Assembly (NCBI GenBank): GCA_037976565.1
Contig: CP137671.1
Location: 25,558,197 to 25,622,196 of the forward strand
Direction of reading: 5' to 3'
Length of the DNA: 64,000 nt
Origin: Mesocentrotus franciscanus
Lineage: Eukaryota; Echinodermata; Echinoidea; Camarodonta; Strongylocentrotidae
Shown: positions 45,701 through 57,429 of the stretch, piece by piece
Layout: each line of letters begins with the position of its first letter
Numbering within the stretch: position 1 is the first letter of the stretch
Notes under the pieces: model-generated
What the model was told of the DNA's origin: nothing
Database searches by the model: none
Seen by the model: the letters and a program-made list of their open reading frames with translations, nothing else
Program-made: the position numbers and the translations under genes

Positions 45701-48320
45701 TTATTTGACAGCTTAACCACCACAACGTGATTAATGATTCGCACAGACCTAACCTGACTGCATATGGGTCAAGAACAGCTGAAAATTGTATGAAACAATG
45801 CAATTGTAACTCAATACACTCCACTGCATAATATATAGGATCCATGGTTTGCATAGACACACATGCCAAACAATATATTTCACTTCTATTTCACGGATTA
45901 ATAACAAAACCGTCTGAATAGACGGGTTTATTAACACATTCACATTTCTTTCCTGGGGCCTAGTAGTGATGAGGTATTCCGTTAACCCGTTATTAATGAA
46001 TGAACTACAATAATTGGAATTTGGTGTACATACATTATTTGCTGCTACGTCGGGCAAGCATCAGACAAGCTTACGGGTTGTGCATAAAATTTGAATATGT
46101 TAGTAAGTTGGACTGTGACAATATTTTTGCTGCAACGCCTTCATTTGATTAGAAAACAAACATGGGTCTATTGTCCTTTGAACTTTGCCCGATACTTATT
46201 GATTATTAAGAATATCTGGGTCATTCATACTTTCACAATGAACATTCAAGAGTTATTGCCCTTTATTATACATGTTATAGAGTACAAACTTGGTGCAAGG
46301 ACTTTCTATCTCTTAACAACCTATAGGTATAGAGTGTGTTTATCATCAACAAAAATCAAGCAAACATATAATGTTCCACTTTAAAGGTCTATAAACATGA
46401 AGCACTAGGCATTTAACATGTTTGTTCGGCACGGGGGTTAATTGCTCATAAAATTGATAATTGCTGTGATGTGCCCGTAAATAGTGTTACGTGGTATGGT
46501 AGTAACATAAACAGTAGCGTATCCAGCATACATTCTGGAGACCATGTACTGCCCTCGTTTGAAGTCATGAATAACAAATAAAATGAAATAAAATGAAAGT
46601 GAAAATTTAGCCGACCTATAAATTCTGTTATTCCAAGTATTTCAACTACTGTTTATTATTGCTTATATACCCCAACTGTGAAATAAAGCAAAATAGATAA
46701 AAAAAGTTTTTTTTAAAGAAGCAAATGGTCCTTCCTCTTTCTTTTTCAAATTAGCAAAATAATGTTCACATAATGAAAATCAAAGTCATTCTAGAAACCA
46801 TCGAAAGATAAGAACTAGATAACGAAAATAATATTACAGGTGGTGGATAAAGCTCTGCAGCTCTTCTCTATTGTACAATGTGATAGTATATTAGGTCAAG
46901 ATTATTCAGATAATAGTGAAAGAAGACCAGAAAATTGGCCAAACCACAACAAGGGTTATTATTGACCAGTCTGCCTGTCATATTGTGCTTTGTGTTTTTT
47001 ACTTCTATCCCGTATTGATTATTGTGATGGGCTTTTGTCTACCGTTCCCTCGATTGAATCGTGTGCAACGGCTACAAAATTGGGCAGCCCGATTGATATT
47101 GCAGGTTTCTAGGGACCATCCATCTCAGCCACTCATGAGCTCATTACACTGGCTTCCTTTGAAAAAAAGAATAATGTTTAAGTTACTCTTGTTTGTCTAC
47201 AAAGTACTCAAGAATCAAGTTCCACAATATTCAGTCTATATAATAGTCTAATAAACATTTGTAATGTTGAATGGGTATCGTGGTCTGTTATGGGGGTGTT
47301 ATGTTCCAGTGGATAAGATAGCGAACTGATGATCACTAGGTTCGGGGTCCAAGTCCGTGCCTCTTCAACAACGCCCTTTGACAAAACATTAATCAATATT
47401 TACCACTCTCGACACAGGTGTAGTACGAATTATTTATCAAAGTGCTCTGTCAAAAAAAAATCTGTTGCCTAAGCCACGTCAGCCGGCTAAACATATTTAA
47501 AACTCTTTTATAACGCACCTCTGTGCGTTATAAACGTCTTTACGTTAAGTTATATTTTGCTAAACAAGAAGGGAATAACATTGTCTAAACCTCAAGCTTA
47601 AACGTTCTGTTCATTTCCATACCTCATATGAACAAATTCATGCCAAATAGACCTACGTTGGACTTTAACTTGCGATTACTAAATCGAAAAACAAATCCAC
47701 AACAAATCGTAATGTGATAATGTACTATAACAAGAATGGAAGATTATTGTTTCATTTCATTTCATTTCATTTCATTTACTTTTCACACTCTTTTAAAAAA
47801 TATCAAAAGTATATATATACATGTTTGTTCATTATCAACATAAGATAAAAGGAAGTGGGGAATCATGAAAGCCAAACTTGGCTTGTTAAGAATGATCCCC
47901 AATCTAAGTTTCATGCATAAAAAGTCCCATACATATGACTTGAATCTCTTAGACACAAATGCTTGAATGCACGCAGAGTTGACCCGCATGTTGAACTTGA
48001 ACTTGCGGTTAATACTTTTAAATCGACAAAACAGTTCCGAATCAAACTATGCGCTATACAAGAATGTAATATTATTGTACGTCTACCGGTGAAATGCTTC
48101 CTCCTATGTAATGTTGTAGTTAGACAATTATCAACAAATTAACATCCGGTATGGCCTCAAATTCATTTCCATTGATCCTCGTACTCGAGGAAACAGACAA
48201 TAATGCCAGGTATAAGCCTGGCCTGCATGTTAAACTTGAACTTGCGGTTTACACAAATCAAGAAAGGGATCAAAAATATTTCTTACCATCTGGCTCGTCT
48301 CTGCTCCCATGATTTCCCAT
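38014..48320 (-). CDS. Stand-alone alpha/beta-hydrolase, paralog of the fusion's C-terminal half
   Basis: Proposed exons 48320-48287 and 39797-38014, giving 605 residues. The large exon is certain. It aligns with exon 8 of the plus-strand gene from the beta-rich domain (DFTVTIETDDVIHMIE...) to the end, roughly half identical. Hydrolase motifs: GPILFLHGLCVTSRIF, VYAHCIGSL with Cys at the nucleophile position (residue 340), KGWDIDATRQ (Asp531) and EYGHLDCVMG (His561). The acceptor TGTTGAACAG sits at the same place and in the same phase (1) as intron 7 of the fusion gene, so this is a DNA-level duplicate and not a retrocopy. No GMC exons are found between 39.8 and 64 kb. The first exon supplies MGNHGSRDEPDG. 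Alternatively, the oxidase exons lie beyond the window. Substrate unknown. Confidence 0.7.
40155..40225. repeat. (CT)n microsatellite
   Basis: CT-dinucleotide run inside the proposed 8.5-kb intron; a second one is at about 41428-41490. Confidence 0.85.
41803..42167. mobile_element. Foldback element with TGACGTCA ends
   Basis: Two arms of about 175 bases pair almost throughout: TGACGTCACCAAAAATGTAT at the left and ATAGATTTTTATGACGTCA at the right. The arms meet at CTCTGGTTCATAACATTAGG. It lies in the proposed intron of the stand-alone hydrolase. No coding capacity. Confidence 0.8.
42881..43056. mobile_element. MITE with TACAGTCAAACCTG ends
   Basis: TACAGTCAAACCTGCTTTAG at the left and its near complement CTATAGACAGGTTTGACTGT, ending in A, at the right. 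Internal repeats are TGTCTACAAAGACYAC. TA ends suggest a Tc1/mariner-type target. 176 bases. Confidence 0.78.
43547..43717. mobile_element. Imperfect hairpin element
   Basis: TGAAATGATTGTTACAATGT with TGATTTATT at the left pairs with AATAAATCACATTATCACGT and CACAATCATTTCA at the right. Inner ATATCTTCTCAAA and TTTTGAGAAGATAT also pair. Confidence 0.65.
43720..46960. other. Non-coding; one diverged GTCACAC-family MITE
   Basis: Mostly AT-rich with no supported gene. Bases 45100-45222 resemble the 32070-32576 family (AGTCACAAACCGAGAAAA and TTGGTCTAATCGGAGTGACT). G-rich GGGGGAGAGGA repeats follow at 45220-45262. Confidence 0.45.
46965..47245 (+). mobile_element. CR1/jockey-like reverse-transcriptase thumb fragment
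   Basis: Reads SRIDYCDGLLSTVPS in one frame, then after a shift RLNRVQRLQNWAARLILQVS, LHWLPLKKRIMFKLLLFVYK and VLKNQVPQY. This is the standard LQRVQN.AARL / LHWLPV..RI pattern of non-LTR reverse transcriptases. Frameshifted and truncated. Confidence 0.85.
47283..47430 (+). mobile_element. SINE-like remnant
   Basis: Contains TTCCAGTGGATAAGATAGCG and GGGGTCCAAGTCCGTGCCTC (diverged box A/B-like), then GACAAAACATTAATCAATAT and CCACTCTCGACACAGGTGTA, parallel to the SINEs at 22117 and 59655. Confidence 0.55.
48287..48320 (-). CDS. Candidate first coding exon of the stand-alone hydrolase
   Basis: ATG in good context (A at -3, G at +4) opens 11 codons, MGNHGSRDEPD, then a single G before GTAAGA. 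That is phase 1, as needed by the exon at 39797, where G+GA makes Gly. MGNxxS fits the N-myristoylation consensus (Gly2, Ser6). The intron would be 8.5 kb. CCAAT- and TATA-like boxes lie about 155-175 bases upstream. Confidence 0.48.
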
Positions 48321-48470
48321 TATACTAAAAGTCAATCCGACAACTATTTTCTTGATGACGAAACTAAGGAGTGATAGCTTGGTGCTGAAAAAAATAACGT
48401 GTATCCAGAAACGGTGTCATGTGGATGTTAGCTCTAAGCGATAATGATATTGATTGAGCAGATTCCGAGT

Positions 48471-48494
48471 CTATATAGCTGCCCGTTGCATTGG
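48471..48494 (-). promoter_or_regulatory. CCAAT and TATA-like boxes upstream of the hydrolase's candidate exon 1
   Basis: On the minus strand CCAAT (48494-48490) is followed by CTATATAG (about 48478-48471). Transcription from about 48445 would give a 5' UTR of about 125 bases. That leader contains a short upstream ATG frame (48420-48364, 18 codons plus stop). Confidence 0.42.
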
Positions 48495-48499
48495 CTCGG

Positions 48500-49072
48500 A
48501 AATGTTCGGCGGATCCGGAAGACTGCACTGTACATACTGCGTTAGTTGTTACGAGACTGATTTTGTTTGCTCAGTTACAAGGGTTCGATGGCGGTGTGCT
48601 GTCTGATTCTGCTTGGTCTCACACTAAACATACGTCATGCATGTATTTAGTCGGCCCGGAAGAGGAACCCGGACACAATTCAGAAATGAAGAACGGTTTA
48701 CCTTCACTGAGGGTGAGCAGTGGACCAACCATTTTCTTTTATAACTGTAACAGCAACAGGTCTTTTCTCTCGCTCTTCCTCTCACTCTCTCTCCTCTCTG
48801 AAAAGGGTCATCGGGGAAATAATATGCGATGTATTGTTCATGAACAAAAGATATAGTTGACGTACATAGCGCCAGCTGGATCTTTATTTCACCCGGATTT
48901 TTTAAAATAATCATTTTTAAATACAACTCGAGGGAGCGCGTCTATGTTTAGAGAGAAAGAGCGAAGAGGGGGAGGGTACACAGGAACAGACATATATAGC
49001 CCGACATGTTAATTTTGAGGGGGAGGTCATTGTTCTTTAGGACTATCGTGATGAGTAGGCCTACAGTATCCT
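48500..49072. other. Upstream region of the stand-alone hydrolase; no gene supported
   Basis: Somewhat less AT-rich to about 48690 than its surroundings, then a short CT tract (48765-48800). A 121-codon plus-strand frame lacks an ATG start and has no recognisable family. Confidence 0.4.
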
Positions 49073-49206
49073 GGGCAGAGTCTCACGAAACCGTCAGAAG
49101 TACAAGTTCACCGACATCCCATTTAAATGCGTGTATTAAGTTTCACACGCGTTTCAATGGGATGTCGGTGAACTTGGACTTATGACGGTTTAATGAAACG
49201 CTGCCC
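49073..49206. mobile_element. Palindromic MITE, GGGCAGNGT ends
   Basis: GGGCAGAGTCTCACGAAACC at the left pairs with GGTTTAATGAAACGCTGCCC at the right. The arms continue through AAGTTCACCGACATCCCATT and its complement, with a short loop. A degenerate copy lies at 21883-21993. Confidence 0.8.
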
Positions 49207-50777
49207 GGATGGATAAGGTTTCCGGAAGATCAATCCACCCTAAGCCTGATATCCGAATTATATTTAGTCCACTGTCGTAAAGCTTTCACTAAATAAAAAG
49301 ATGTGAAGTCATGACAGATGTGTTGAAAATAGCACCCCGGAATATAGAACCGACCCCAAAATAAAAATTTGGGAAAACACTTTTTTGATTCTCCAAAAAG
49401 AAATGACTAATTCAAATCATTGTTATAGAGGTGAGTAAATAAAATACAACTGGCATTGGAGTGGAGAGCCGAAGGACCAACGCACAATGAATAAATAAAA
49501 GAAAATTAATAACTATTAGGTCGATGTTCTTTCCTTATTAGGTTACGAATGCATGTTCCAAAACTAGTATTAAAAAAGAAAGTTCATCTTCGCGTTTGCC
49601 GGAACATGTATAACAATTAAGTGAGCAGTTGAAGAAGAAAACCCTGAAGAAGATTCGGATAATTTTACCAGTTAACACTGTCTCACAGTTGTTTATGTAA
49701 TAGATAGAAATGGTTTATTAAAAATATCACCGCGGCCATTGGCCGAATTGCGATCCATTCCATAAAGATACTATACAACTGCTATTCAAATTCAAATAAC
49801 ACAAAATATGACATAAATGGTGTGGATCTATATAAAAACAAGAATAAACTTAAGAAATATACAAACCAAGGCCTAGCTATCATTGTCTGGACTGCAGGGC
49901 GTGATGTTACTTCATTGTAAATTGTATGCATACGTGTGTGACAAATAAACCACTTCTGGCCATATAAATGAAACCAAAATCTGATATCCTTTGTTATTTA
50001 CGTCAGGGCAACACTTTTGTTTATATTAATGAGTAGAATATAATTAAATAATCAAGGGCTTGGAGTTTACTACCCGACCACCACCCCACCACATTCTACG
50101 TTGTTGTTGTTTTTTCTCCTATATTTTGTATAAAGAATTAGAGCAGAAATAAATTCTTATGCTGTACTTAAAAATTATATTCAAATTTTAATCCCATTTT
50201 GTCACTTTTCTCTAGCGCAGGCCTATCTAGCACCACGACAGATTTCTGCAGCAAAACCATGGTTTCTGTGAATGGCAGCCATGCAAGATCTCACTTCCCA
50301 AGCATGCCAAGTACAATTGTTCTTTTCTATAGAATTCTAGCCATTGATAATTTCTTTGGAAAGCGTGAGCAATAGTCTAAATTTAGATATCTGTTCATTA
50401 AACTCAACCAACCAAGGCAGAGTCGATTCTCGGACTGTAACTGCGAGTACACATGCCGCGATAGGAAACATTCGGCTGCGTCCGGTGTTAATCTGTACTG
50501 CAGGGATGTTAGAAGAAAGTGGTTGGGACTTTGTTTTTTTGTGATTTCTAGTAATGGCATTTGATACAATTAAAGGAGGAGTGAATGAAACTAATCCGTC
50601 TTGAATAAATATTCAATGCATATTAGGTTAACTGTGTAAAGAATTAGGAGTGTGACTCTTTGGTATTAAAGCGTGACTTACAAAGCACTTCAAACAGTCT
50701 GAGAAACGTAATGCCATGAACAGTACATGAATATAATGATGACGTCATGGTGGTGAAAGTGGTGATAGTGGTGATAT
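49207..50777. other. Non-coding, nothing recognised
   Basis: AT-rich; no supported coding frame, RNA gene or repeat apart from short A/T runs. Confidence 0.45.
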
Positions 50778-51139
50778 TAGGTACTTTTAGATTTGCACGT
50801 CGACGTAGTGGACTGCAGCGTGTGCCAATAGGGACTTTTAGATTTGCACGTCGACGTAGTGGACTGCAACGTGTGCCATTCTTTCCAGGCACTGGCCCGT
50901 GCCCGGCAGTGCCTTAAAAGGACGTCACATTACCTTAAAAGGATGTCACCGTGGCAGTCCACGTTCTCGTCGTGTAAAATCTAAAAGTCCCTATTCTTTC
51001 AAGGCACTGGCCCGTGCCCGGCAGTGCCTTAAAAGGACGTCACATTACCTTAAAAGGATGTCACCGTGGCAGTCCACGTTCTCGTCGTGTAAAATCTAAA
51101 AGTCCCTATTAGGGACTTTTAGATTTTACACGACGAGAA
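50778..51139. mobile_element. Composite block of GGGACTTTTAGAT-family MITEs
   Basis: Terminal repeats TAGGGACTTTTAGATTT appear at about 50778 (diverged), 50827 and 51111, with complements at about 50970-50994 and 51083-51108. The core GCCCGGCAGTGCCTTAAAAG and paired CCTTAAAAGGAYGTCAC occur twice. Two partial or complete copies share ends, finishing head-to-head at TCCCTATTAGGGA. Single-copy relative at 12889-13049. Confidence 0.78.
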
Positions 51140-51228
51140 TACACTACTCGCAAAGAGTAGGGTGTAAAACCGTTGTTTAATATGCCTGTGTACACAATTA
51201 GTAATCAACATACAGATCTTCGTGATAG

Positions 51229-51446
51229 GGCTGCATGCAAATATGGCCTTTTGAAGATTTAAAGTAGAAGTTCAAAGAGCAAGAAAAAGAAGGGAAAAGG
51301 AGGAGAAGAAGACGTCTAGACCACCTTTTGCGCCCTCCACTGAATTAGTATTCTTGTAAAATGTGCATTTCATTTTCTAAGAAACACCGCCACCCCGCCA
51401 TTGTACCGGTGCCCCCCTCAATGGGTGAATTCACACTACGCCACTG
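51229..51446. mobile_element. Second copy of the CAGTGGCG-type MITE (3' half clear)
   Basis: Shares AAGACGYCTRGACC, CATTTCATTTTC-like, CCCCCCTC and an end CACTACGCCACTG with 31393-31663. The left end is not resolved. Confidence 0.5.
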
Positions 51447-51449
51447 AGT

Positions 51450-52952
51450 TCAACCACAATACATTGCCATTTCTTCCAAGTGTAGGCCGAAAAACATGAA
51501 CACAAATCATTTTCCTGATTATGCAGAAAGTCAATGAAGTAGTGAGCTGTTTGGATTTGGACTTCAGCCTGAAGTATAGAACGTATGACACATCCTATTC
51601 GAATAACCGCTACTCAAAGGACAAACTATTTGTGTCCTTCTGCAAAAGGTTAAGATTACCCCAAAAAGGTTGTAGATCTCCAATCATGTTTTATAGGAAG
51701 TATTTCGAGTACATGACTTGGAAGTTTGTATATATTTGTTCACTGTTAGCGGAAATGTGGTTAGCAAAACTTCAGTAAATGATGCTAATGTTGGAATCAG
51801 TCAACATTACAGTCAAGATTTAAAATGTCAAAACATGTCATTATTCAAGAAAGGAAACAACGACCCACGTGTTATCCCGTATCAAGTATAAACATGAGTG
51901 ATAAAAATGTTTTTAAAAACTCTCGTCATTCAATAAAGAAAATAATAACCCACGTTCCTTTTATTTTAAAACTTGTATCACTTAAAACATGAACCGTCAA
52001 AATCATATAGTGTTTGACTATTTCTTACTGATGCCACACTTTTGTGTCTTTAGCCATATGCTAAAAAATATACAAAATCTGAAAAACAAGATTTTTAGGA
52101 GTTCATTTGTACAGTAAAGATGAATATTACACTGATTATTGTTTGATTTGTTTTGCACAGGATTCGAGTGTCACGTTTATTTTTTGTCATTTATTTAAAA
52201 TGCCAATTATTATCATATTGCTTTTTCGTTTTCCTTTCTTCGATAACTTTAAGATTTAAAAAATATATGACGAGAAATGGGATTTATTATCATCACTGTA
52301 TTATTTTCCCGAAGAGGCACGCGGCATGTGGTATTATTTGCTTTTCCTGTTTATGGTAAATTTGATATTTGAACTCAATTATCTTTGTTAAACTATGATT
52401 TTGAATTTTGTTTATCCTTTGTCAAAAGGACATTAAGAACGATCTAATCAATGAATTTCAAATTGCGTTTTAATTTTAATTCACTTAAACTCAGATTGAC
52501 TACACCAGTAGACACAAAGTGTACTTTCAGTAATAAATTGGATATTTGATAAGAATAACTACCATTTATTGTCCATATTTTCAGGAATCTCTCTTCCTCT
52601 CCTAAACATGGCACGACAATGACAGGAGACAATATAAACATGCACTCTATAATGTGCGTGGTAACACCAAAGATCAGCGTATGAACATAAACAAAGACAG
52701 AAAAAGACAATTTTACACGAAGTTCCTGTAATACATTACATGATATTTCATTTTATCATATAGACATTATACAACTACGGCCAGACCGTCATCTCCGATT
52801 CATTTCATCAAAATCGGTTATGACGAAATTAGCACATTGATTATTTTCAGTTAAATTCTTAGTCGTTATCCAATATTAATGCTGCTAACAGACATGATCG
52901 CTTTATACACGTGATACATTTACCCGTGATTATGTATAGGCTGCATTTAAAG
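51450..52952. other. Non-coding, nothing recognised
   Basis: AT-rich; the 85-88 codon frames here have no recognisable motif and no splice context that I could defend. Confidence 0.4.
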
Positions 52953-53406
52953 GTACTATGTCCCATTTGCAGGCCAAAAAAAAATGAAAAGGTTAAATTC
53001 CAACGGCATTTTAAAGACAATACTAACTAAGAACTTCCCTAAAAAAAAAGGGGGCTTGAAAATGTCTTTAAGTGGGAAAATAACGACTATTAGTTGTCGA
53101 ATCGACTTAGGAGCTATAGAGCCAGTAAGTAATAGTCTGATTTTTCAGATCATTGTACCGAATGGTCGTACGTTTTATGCTGCGCAAAGATTTAATCAGT
53201 TTAATTTTGGCCATTACAAGTGGGTTATTGATGTAGACAAATGCTCATGTACCTGCAGTCTAGCAAGTAAACAAGTTTCCTTGCATAATTTGAATATTAG
53301 GACACGGCGAACGTTTAAATTTCACAGATAGGACATACATGACATATTCATAATTCCTGCAAAGTTCTACAGAATTTGATGTCGGCTGCAAAAGGGACAT
53401 AGTATC
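52953..53406. mobile_element. GTACTATGTCCC TIR element, copy 2
   Basis: Starts GTACTATGTCCCATTTGCAG and ends CTGCAAAAGGGACATAGTAT(C). It matches 9578-10103 nearly base for base but lacks about 70 internal bases (after TGCTCATGTACC). Flanks TTTAAAG and TTTACAG suggest a 7-8 base target duplication. Confidence 0.82.
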
Positions 53407-53409
53407 TTT

Positions 53410-55580
53410 ACAGGAGAGTCACGTGACCCAAAACCGGAATAGTTCACCGGTGAATTGAGTGCGATCATTTAAACAAACAAAAAAACGATGGAAATTCGGC
53501 TGGCGTTTACAAAAAGCACACTTTAGAGGTGGGCTTTCGTCGTGTTTATGGGTAGTTGCCTAGCAACTTTCGAAAAAAACTCCGGAATGTGATAAAACAG
53601 GCGGTTTTTGCTTGCAGTGTAAATGCTGCTTATTTTGCACGTGACATTCGTTCACATTCATTTCTTCGATTAGCTTTTCTTTAAACAAATTCATGAGAAT
53701 CGATGTTATGAAAGGATCCTGACATATATGAGATACAGTGTAATAAATTACTGCGTAGAGGCGCATCATTCCTCAGTCACTTCCAAACCATGCATGCAAT
53801 CAACACTGATGTAAATCAAATGAAGAAACAATACAACTTGTATATTTATCAGAATTTTATGTGTAATATAAAACATGTGTGTCAACGGTGAATGTGACTT
53901 AAGGCAGATACTGGAAAAACATGCATTTGTCATGCCCCACTATAAATTTCAATTTCAAAATGTGATAACCAATAATAATGAGGAAATATACGTACATTAA
54001 TCCTTTAATATTCAATTTGATTTGATTTTATGTGATTTGATTCGATTCGATTATAATTGAATGAATTCATTGATTTCTGCATCATCTTTTGCAACCCAAT
54101 TGTATATATGAAACAATTTTTGAATTACAACTACAGTATATACAATTTACTAATAGATAGAATGCAGGCCGAACGCAAATTAGATACAGGAGGGCCACGG
54201 CATATATGCGTGTATAACTTGACGTACCTGCAGCCCTCAACTGTAATCTATAGCATCTAACATTCATAAAGCAGATACTCACTAAAGGTCTACGGGTACA
54301 AGACTACCGGAAATTTGAAAAATGAAGAAAACACAGTATTTCTTTTTTATCGATCAACTATCTTTTTGAATAAATCTGACAAAACTGAGGATTGAACTGG
54401 ACTCCGACTGAGTATAAGATAAGTCTTTTAAACTACATAGATTACCCACATTTCTTACAGATATTCGCGTTTAGAATATATGAATTCTATGTATTCGACT
54501 GGGAGGTTTCATTGATTTTTGCCAGTTTTATCATATATTATATTTGTGCAACTGCCTGGCAATTGGCAAGAAAGTCACAATCGCGAAGTCGTAACAAACG
54601 ATGTTTATCGCAGGCTATATGTGTCGCACGTTGGTGGCGTTTGTAGAATATTACGATAACGTATTGAAATGGGCTATTACTACCAATAACACTTGGTCGA
54701 GAGTACAAGTTTGACACTTTTATCGTTGATAAGGCAATAGTGAAGTTTGCACATTGTAATGCTGGAAAGTTTTATGACATTCACATTTCTTCACATAGTA
54801 TTCATAATGCTCATTTATTCAGTTTTATGTCTACAGGATAGTCTCATTTCAGATCCATTCGTGGACCTGCTATTTCCACAGAGCCTTGCATTCACATAAA
54901 AGTGCAAAACACATTTTCCATTTAAAAAAGAACATACATGTATATACAGATATTTACAAAATAAACAAAATAGATATAAATCCATTGAAAATCCGTTTCT
55001 TAAAATGTGTAAAAAGAGGGAACACAATGATTATAAAACACATCTGAGAGAAAAGGGTGATATGAATACTGGATGATAAGCACTTTCAATTGTGCTTGGC
55101 GGGGGAGTGGAGTAAATACCCCAGGAAACCTCAATCTGGCGAACATATCAAGGAGCATACAATTATTGTACCCAACATCGTGCCCTCTCTAAGGCAGCTA
55201 TTTAATTCGGAAAAAAGACATCTGGCAAATGTGATCGGTTTTGTTTGAGTGTGTTCACCCCCTACCAATGAGTCCTGGATGCGCCACTGTTCATGCAAAG
55301 AGACCAATGGAAAATATCCGTAATTTTACTTGTTGTACCTTGTGACATTGAATAAAAATCTGAATTCAGCCTTTGTTCTTAAATAGTGCGATATGATATT
55401 TATACTAGTATTATTATTATTATTTAAAGGAGGATACTTTCGATGTTCATTACTCAGCTGAATTGGATAGAATTTCCTTCAGTATCCTCATGATTATGTA
55501 ATGATCAATATATACATCAATATCGGTATAAAATTGTTATATACATCTTACGTTACTTCACAGATATGACCTAGATGCAA
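53410..55580. other. Non-coding; one CGCCACTG fragment
   Basis: No supported gene. Bases 55230-55291 (CACCCCCTACC... ending GGATGCGCCACTG) look like the end of a CAGTGGCG-type MITE. Confidence 0.4.
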
Positions 55581-55626
55581 TTAACATGAAATGCATATGT
55601 CTAGGCAAAAGTGCAAATCTACAAAT

Positions 55627-55628
55627 TG

Positions 55629-55664
<36 letters not shown>

Positions 55665-55770
55665 TTAATAATCAGAATCAGAATCAGAACAAAAAGGACG
55701 ATAATAATAATCATCATCATCGTTATCATCATCATCATAATAACAATCAGAATAATAATAGCAATGATAT
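55627..55770. repeat. (AAT)n/(ATC)n microsatellite
   Basis: A long AAT run followed by degenerate ATC and ATA triplets. The Asn-, Ile- and His-rich frames across it are translation artefacts of the repeat. Confidence 0.9.
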
Positions 55771-55845
55771 TAATAATGGTATATTTGTTAAACATATATT
55801 TATGTCACGCAACCGTTAAAGGAAAATGAAACCCAACAAAATTCA

Positions 55846-56002
55846 GCTGATAGCCTTATTGCAAATTGTGAGCCAGTTAAAATCGTTTTGAAATTACTCC
55901 TATTCGATTACTGAATTGAATTGAATTTCCTTGCTATGTAATCAAATAGGAGTAATTTCAAGGTATTTTGAACTGGCTGACCGTTTTGAATAAGATTATC
56001 AG
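55846..56002. mobile_element. Imperfect hairpin element
   Basis: TTTGAAATTACTCCTATTCG with ATTAC at the left pairs with GTAATCAAATAGGAGTAATT and TCAA at the right. The outer CTGATAGCCTTATT and AATAAGATTATCAG also pair. Confidence 0.7.
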
Positions 56003-56739
56003 GTACTGTTTGTTAGGTTACCATCTCTTTTCAGCTGAATTTCACATTTCTACAGATGCAAACAAAATGCACACAAAAACAAATAACAAGAGGATAACAA
56101 CATGAACAACATACTAATTAGGTAGAAAATTACAGTTATATAAACTACTACTAGGTAATAAAAGTAAAGCAATTTACAAGTTTACAAAATAATCTAGTAC
56201 CGAATCCCTTATTTAACAAGGCAGTTTCTCATTGCGTAGGAGAATGCCGTATACCAAAAAAATAGTGACTGTTTAGTGACTGCATGATAGTCCAAAAAGG
56301 ATGCGTATTCAGAATAACTTCAGTAATAAGAAATATGTGCAAAAAACTAAAGATACTCTCAGATATTTTAATGTAAATGTGAAACGACCGTTATTGACAC
56401 CGTGACTTCAAAATTTTGGATTGCATATCTTATGTGATAATGACACCTGTATCCTATTTTCTTCACTCCAGGAATCCATTCGCTTTATTTGTCCTGTATG
56501 GAAGCAGGGAAGAAATTAAAGAAATATAACATTTGAAAGCGAATGGTAAAAATCTAAAACTAATTTAAACCATTATTAATCAGTCTTTTGATAATCTTAT
56601 TCAAAATAAATTACATGAAAAAAATGTGCATAGATATACATTTTGTATATAACGTCCAACTCTTGTATTTATTAGATTAGAAATTCACTTTCATCCCTTT
56701 TATATCTTTTGACGTTACTAAACAATTAATATCAATAGC

Positions 56740-56855
56740 TAGCTATCAATAGCGTGGGTAATAATTTCCAAAGCTCTTTGGAAGCGCATAGGGACGTTGT
56801 ATATAATGTGATATGCGCTATACAAGAACTGAATATTATCATTATTATTATTATT
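56740..56855 (+). mobile_element. SINE tail
   Basis: GCGTGGGTAATAATTTCCAA is followed by GATATGCGCTATACAAGAAC, TGAATATTATC and (ATT)n. It is the same 3' tail type as 22117-22320. Confidence 0.55.
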
Positions 56856-57429
56856 CTTGTATACACTATAACGCATTCTAGATATGTGGTCATAGTGTTA
56901 ATAATTAGTTTTGAAATTTAGCAATTATGTCCCAGTGTTTATCATATTAAATATAGAACTAAGTGTAGAGAACATAATTTGAGACTACTGTAGATATGTT
57001 TTTCCCAATTGTAGTCTTAAAATTGTTTCAATAATGCAACAATCAGCCATGGCTACAAAGCATTGCTAAAAATAAACCAAAAATGAATTAGACGTGATTA
57101 AAACATCAATATTTCAAGTTCCATGTTTGCGCTTTTATATAAATTTTTTTCCATGATTTATGCACAAGTTCGTGTCGTATATCCACATTAGGGTTGGGGG
57201 CAGAGGGGACGTGGGCGTGCCAACTAACATCTGCTATTTACCCTAAACACACAGATATAGAGTATAAGCTGTTTGGACGTCCTCGCAAAGGGCTCTAATT
57301 TCTTTTCATTATTTTCACCTTTCGGGTCCGATTTTGCCAAAATATTTTGGTAGTATCTTGTTGTGCTTTGGTAGTTTTTTTAGGGAAAACACTTTCCTCA
57401 AAACGAGTGCTGAATTCTGTAGCTTTGCG

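Noticed and set aside
48491..48856. 121-codon plus-strand frame
   Set aside because: No ATG start, no recognisable motif, ends in a CT-repeat translation, and lies over the likely upstream region of a minus-strand gene.
51521..51778. 85-codon plus-strand frame starting MQKVNEVVSC
   Set aside because: No recognisable family, no codon or splice evidence, and length within chance expectation for this AT-rich DNA.
55586..55829. Asn-rich and Ile-rich frames
   Set aside because: Translation of an (AAT)n/(ATC)n microsatellite in two frames.
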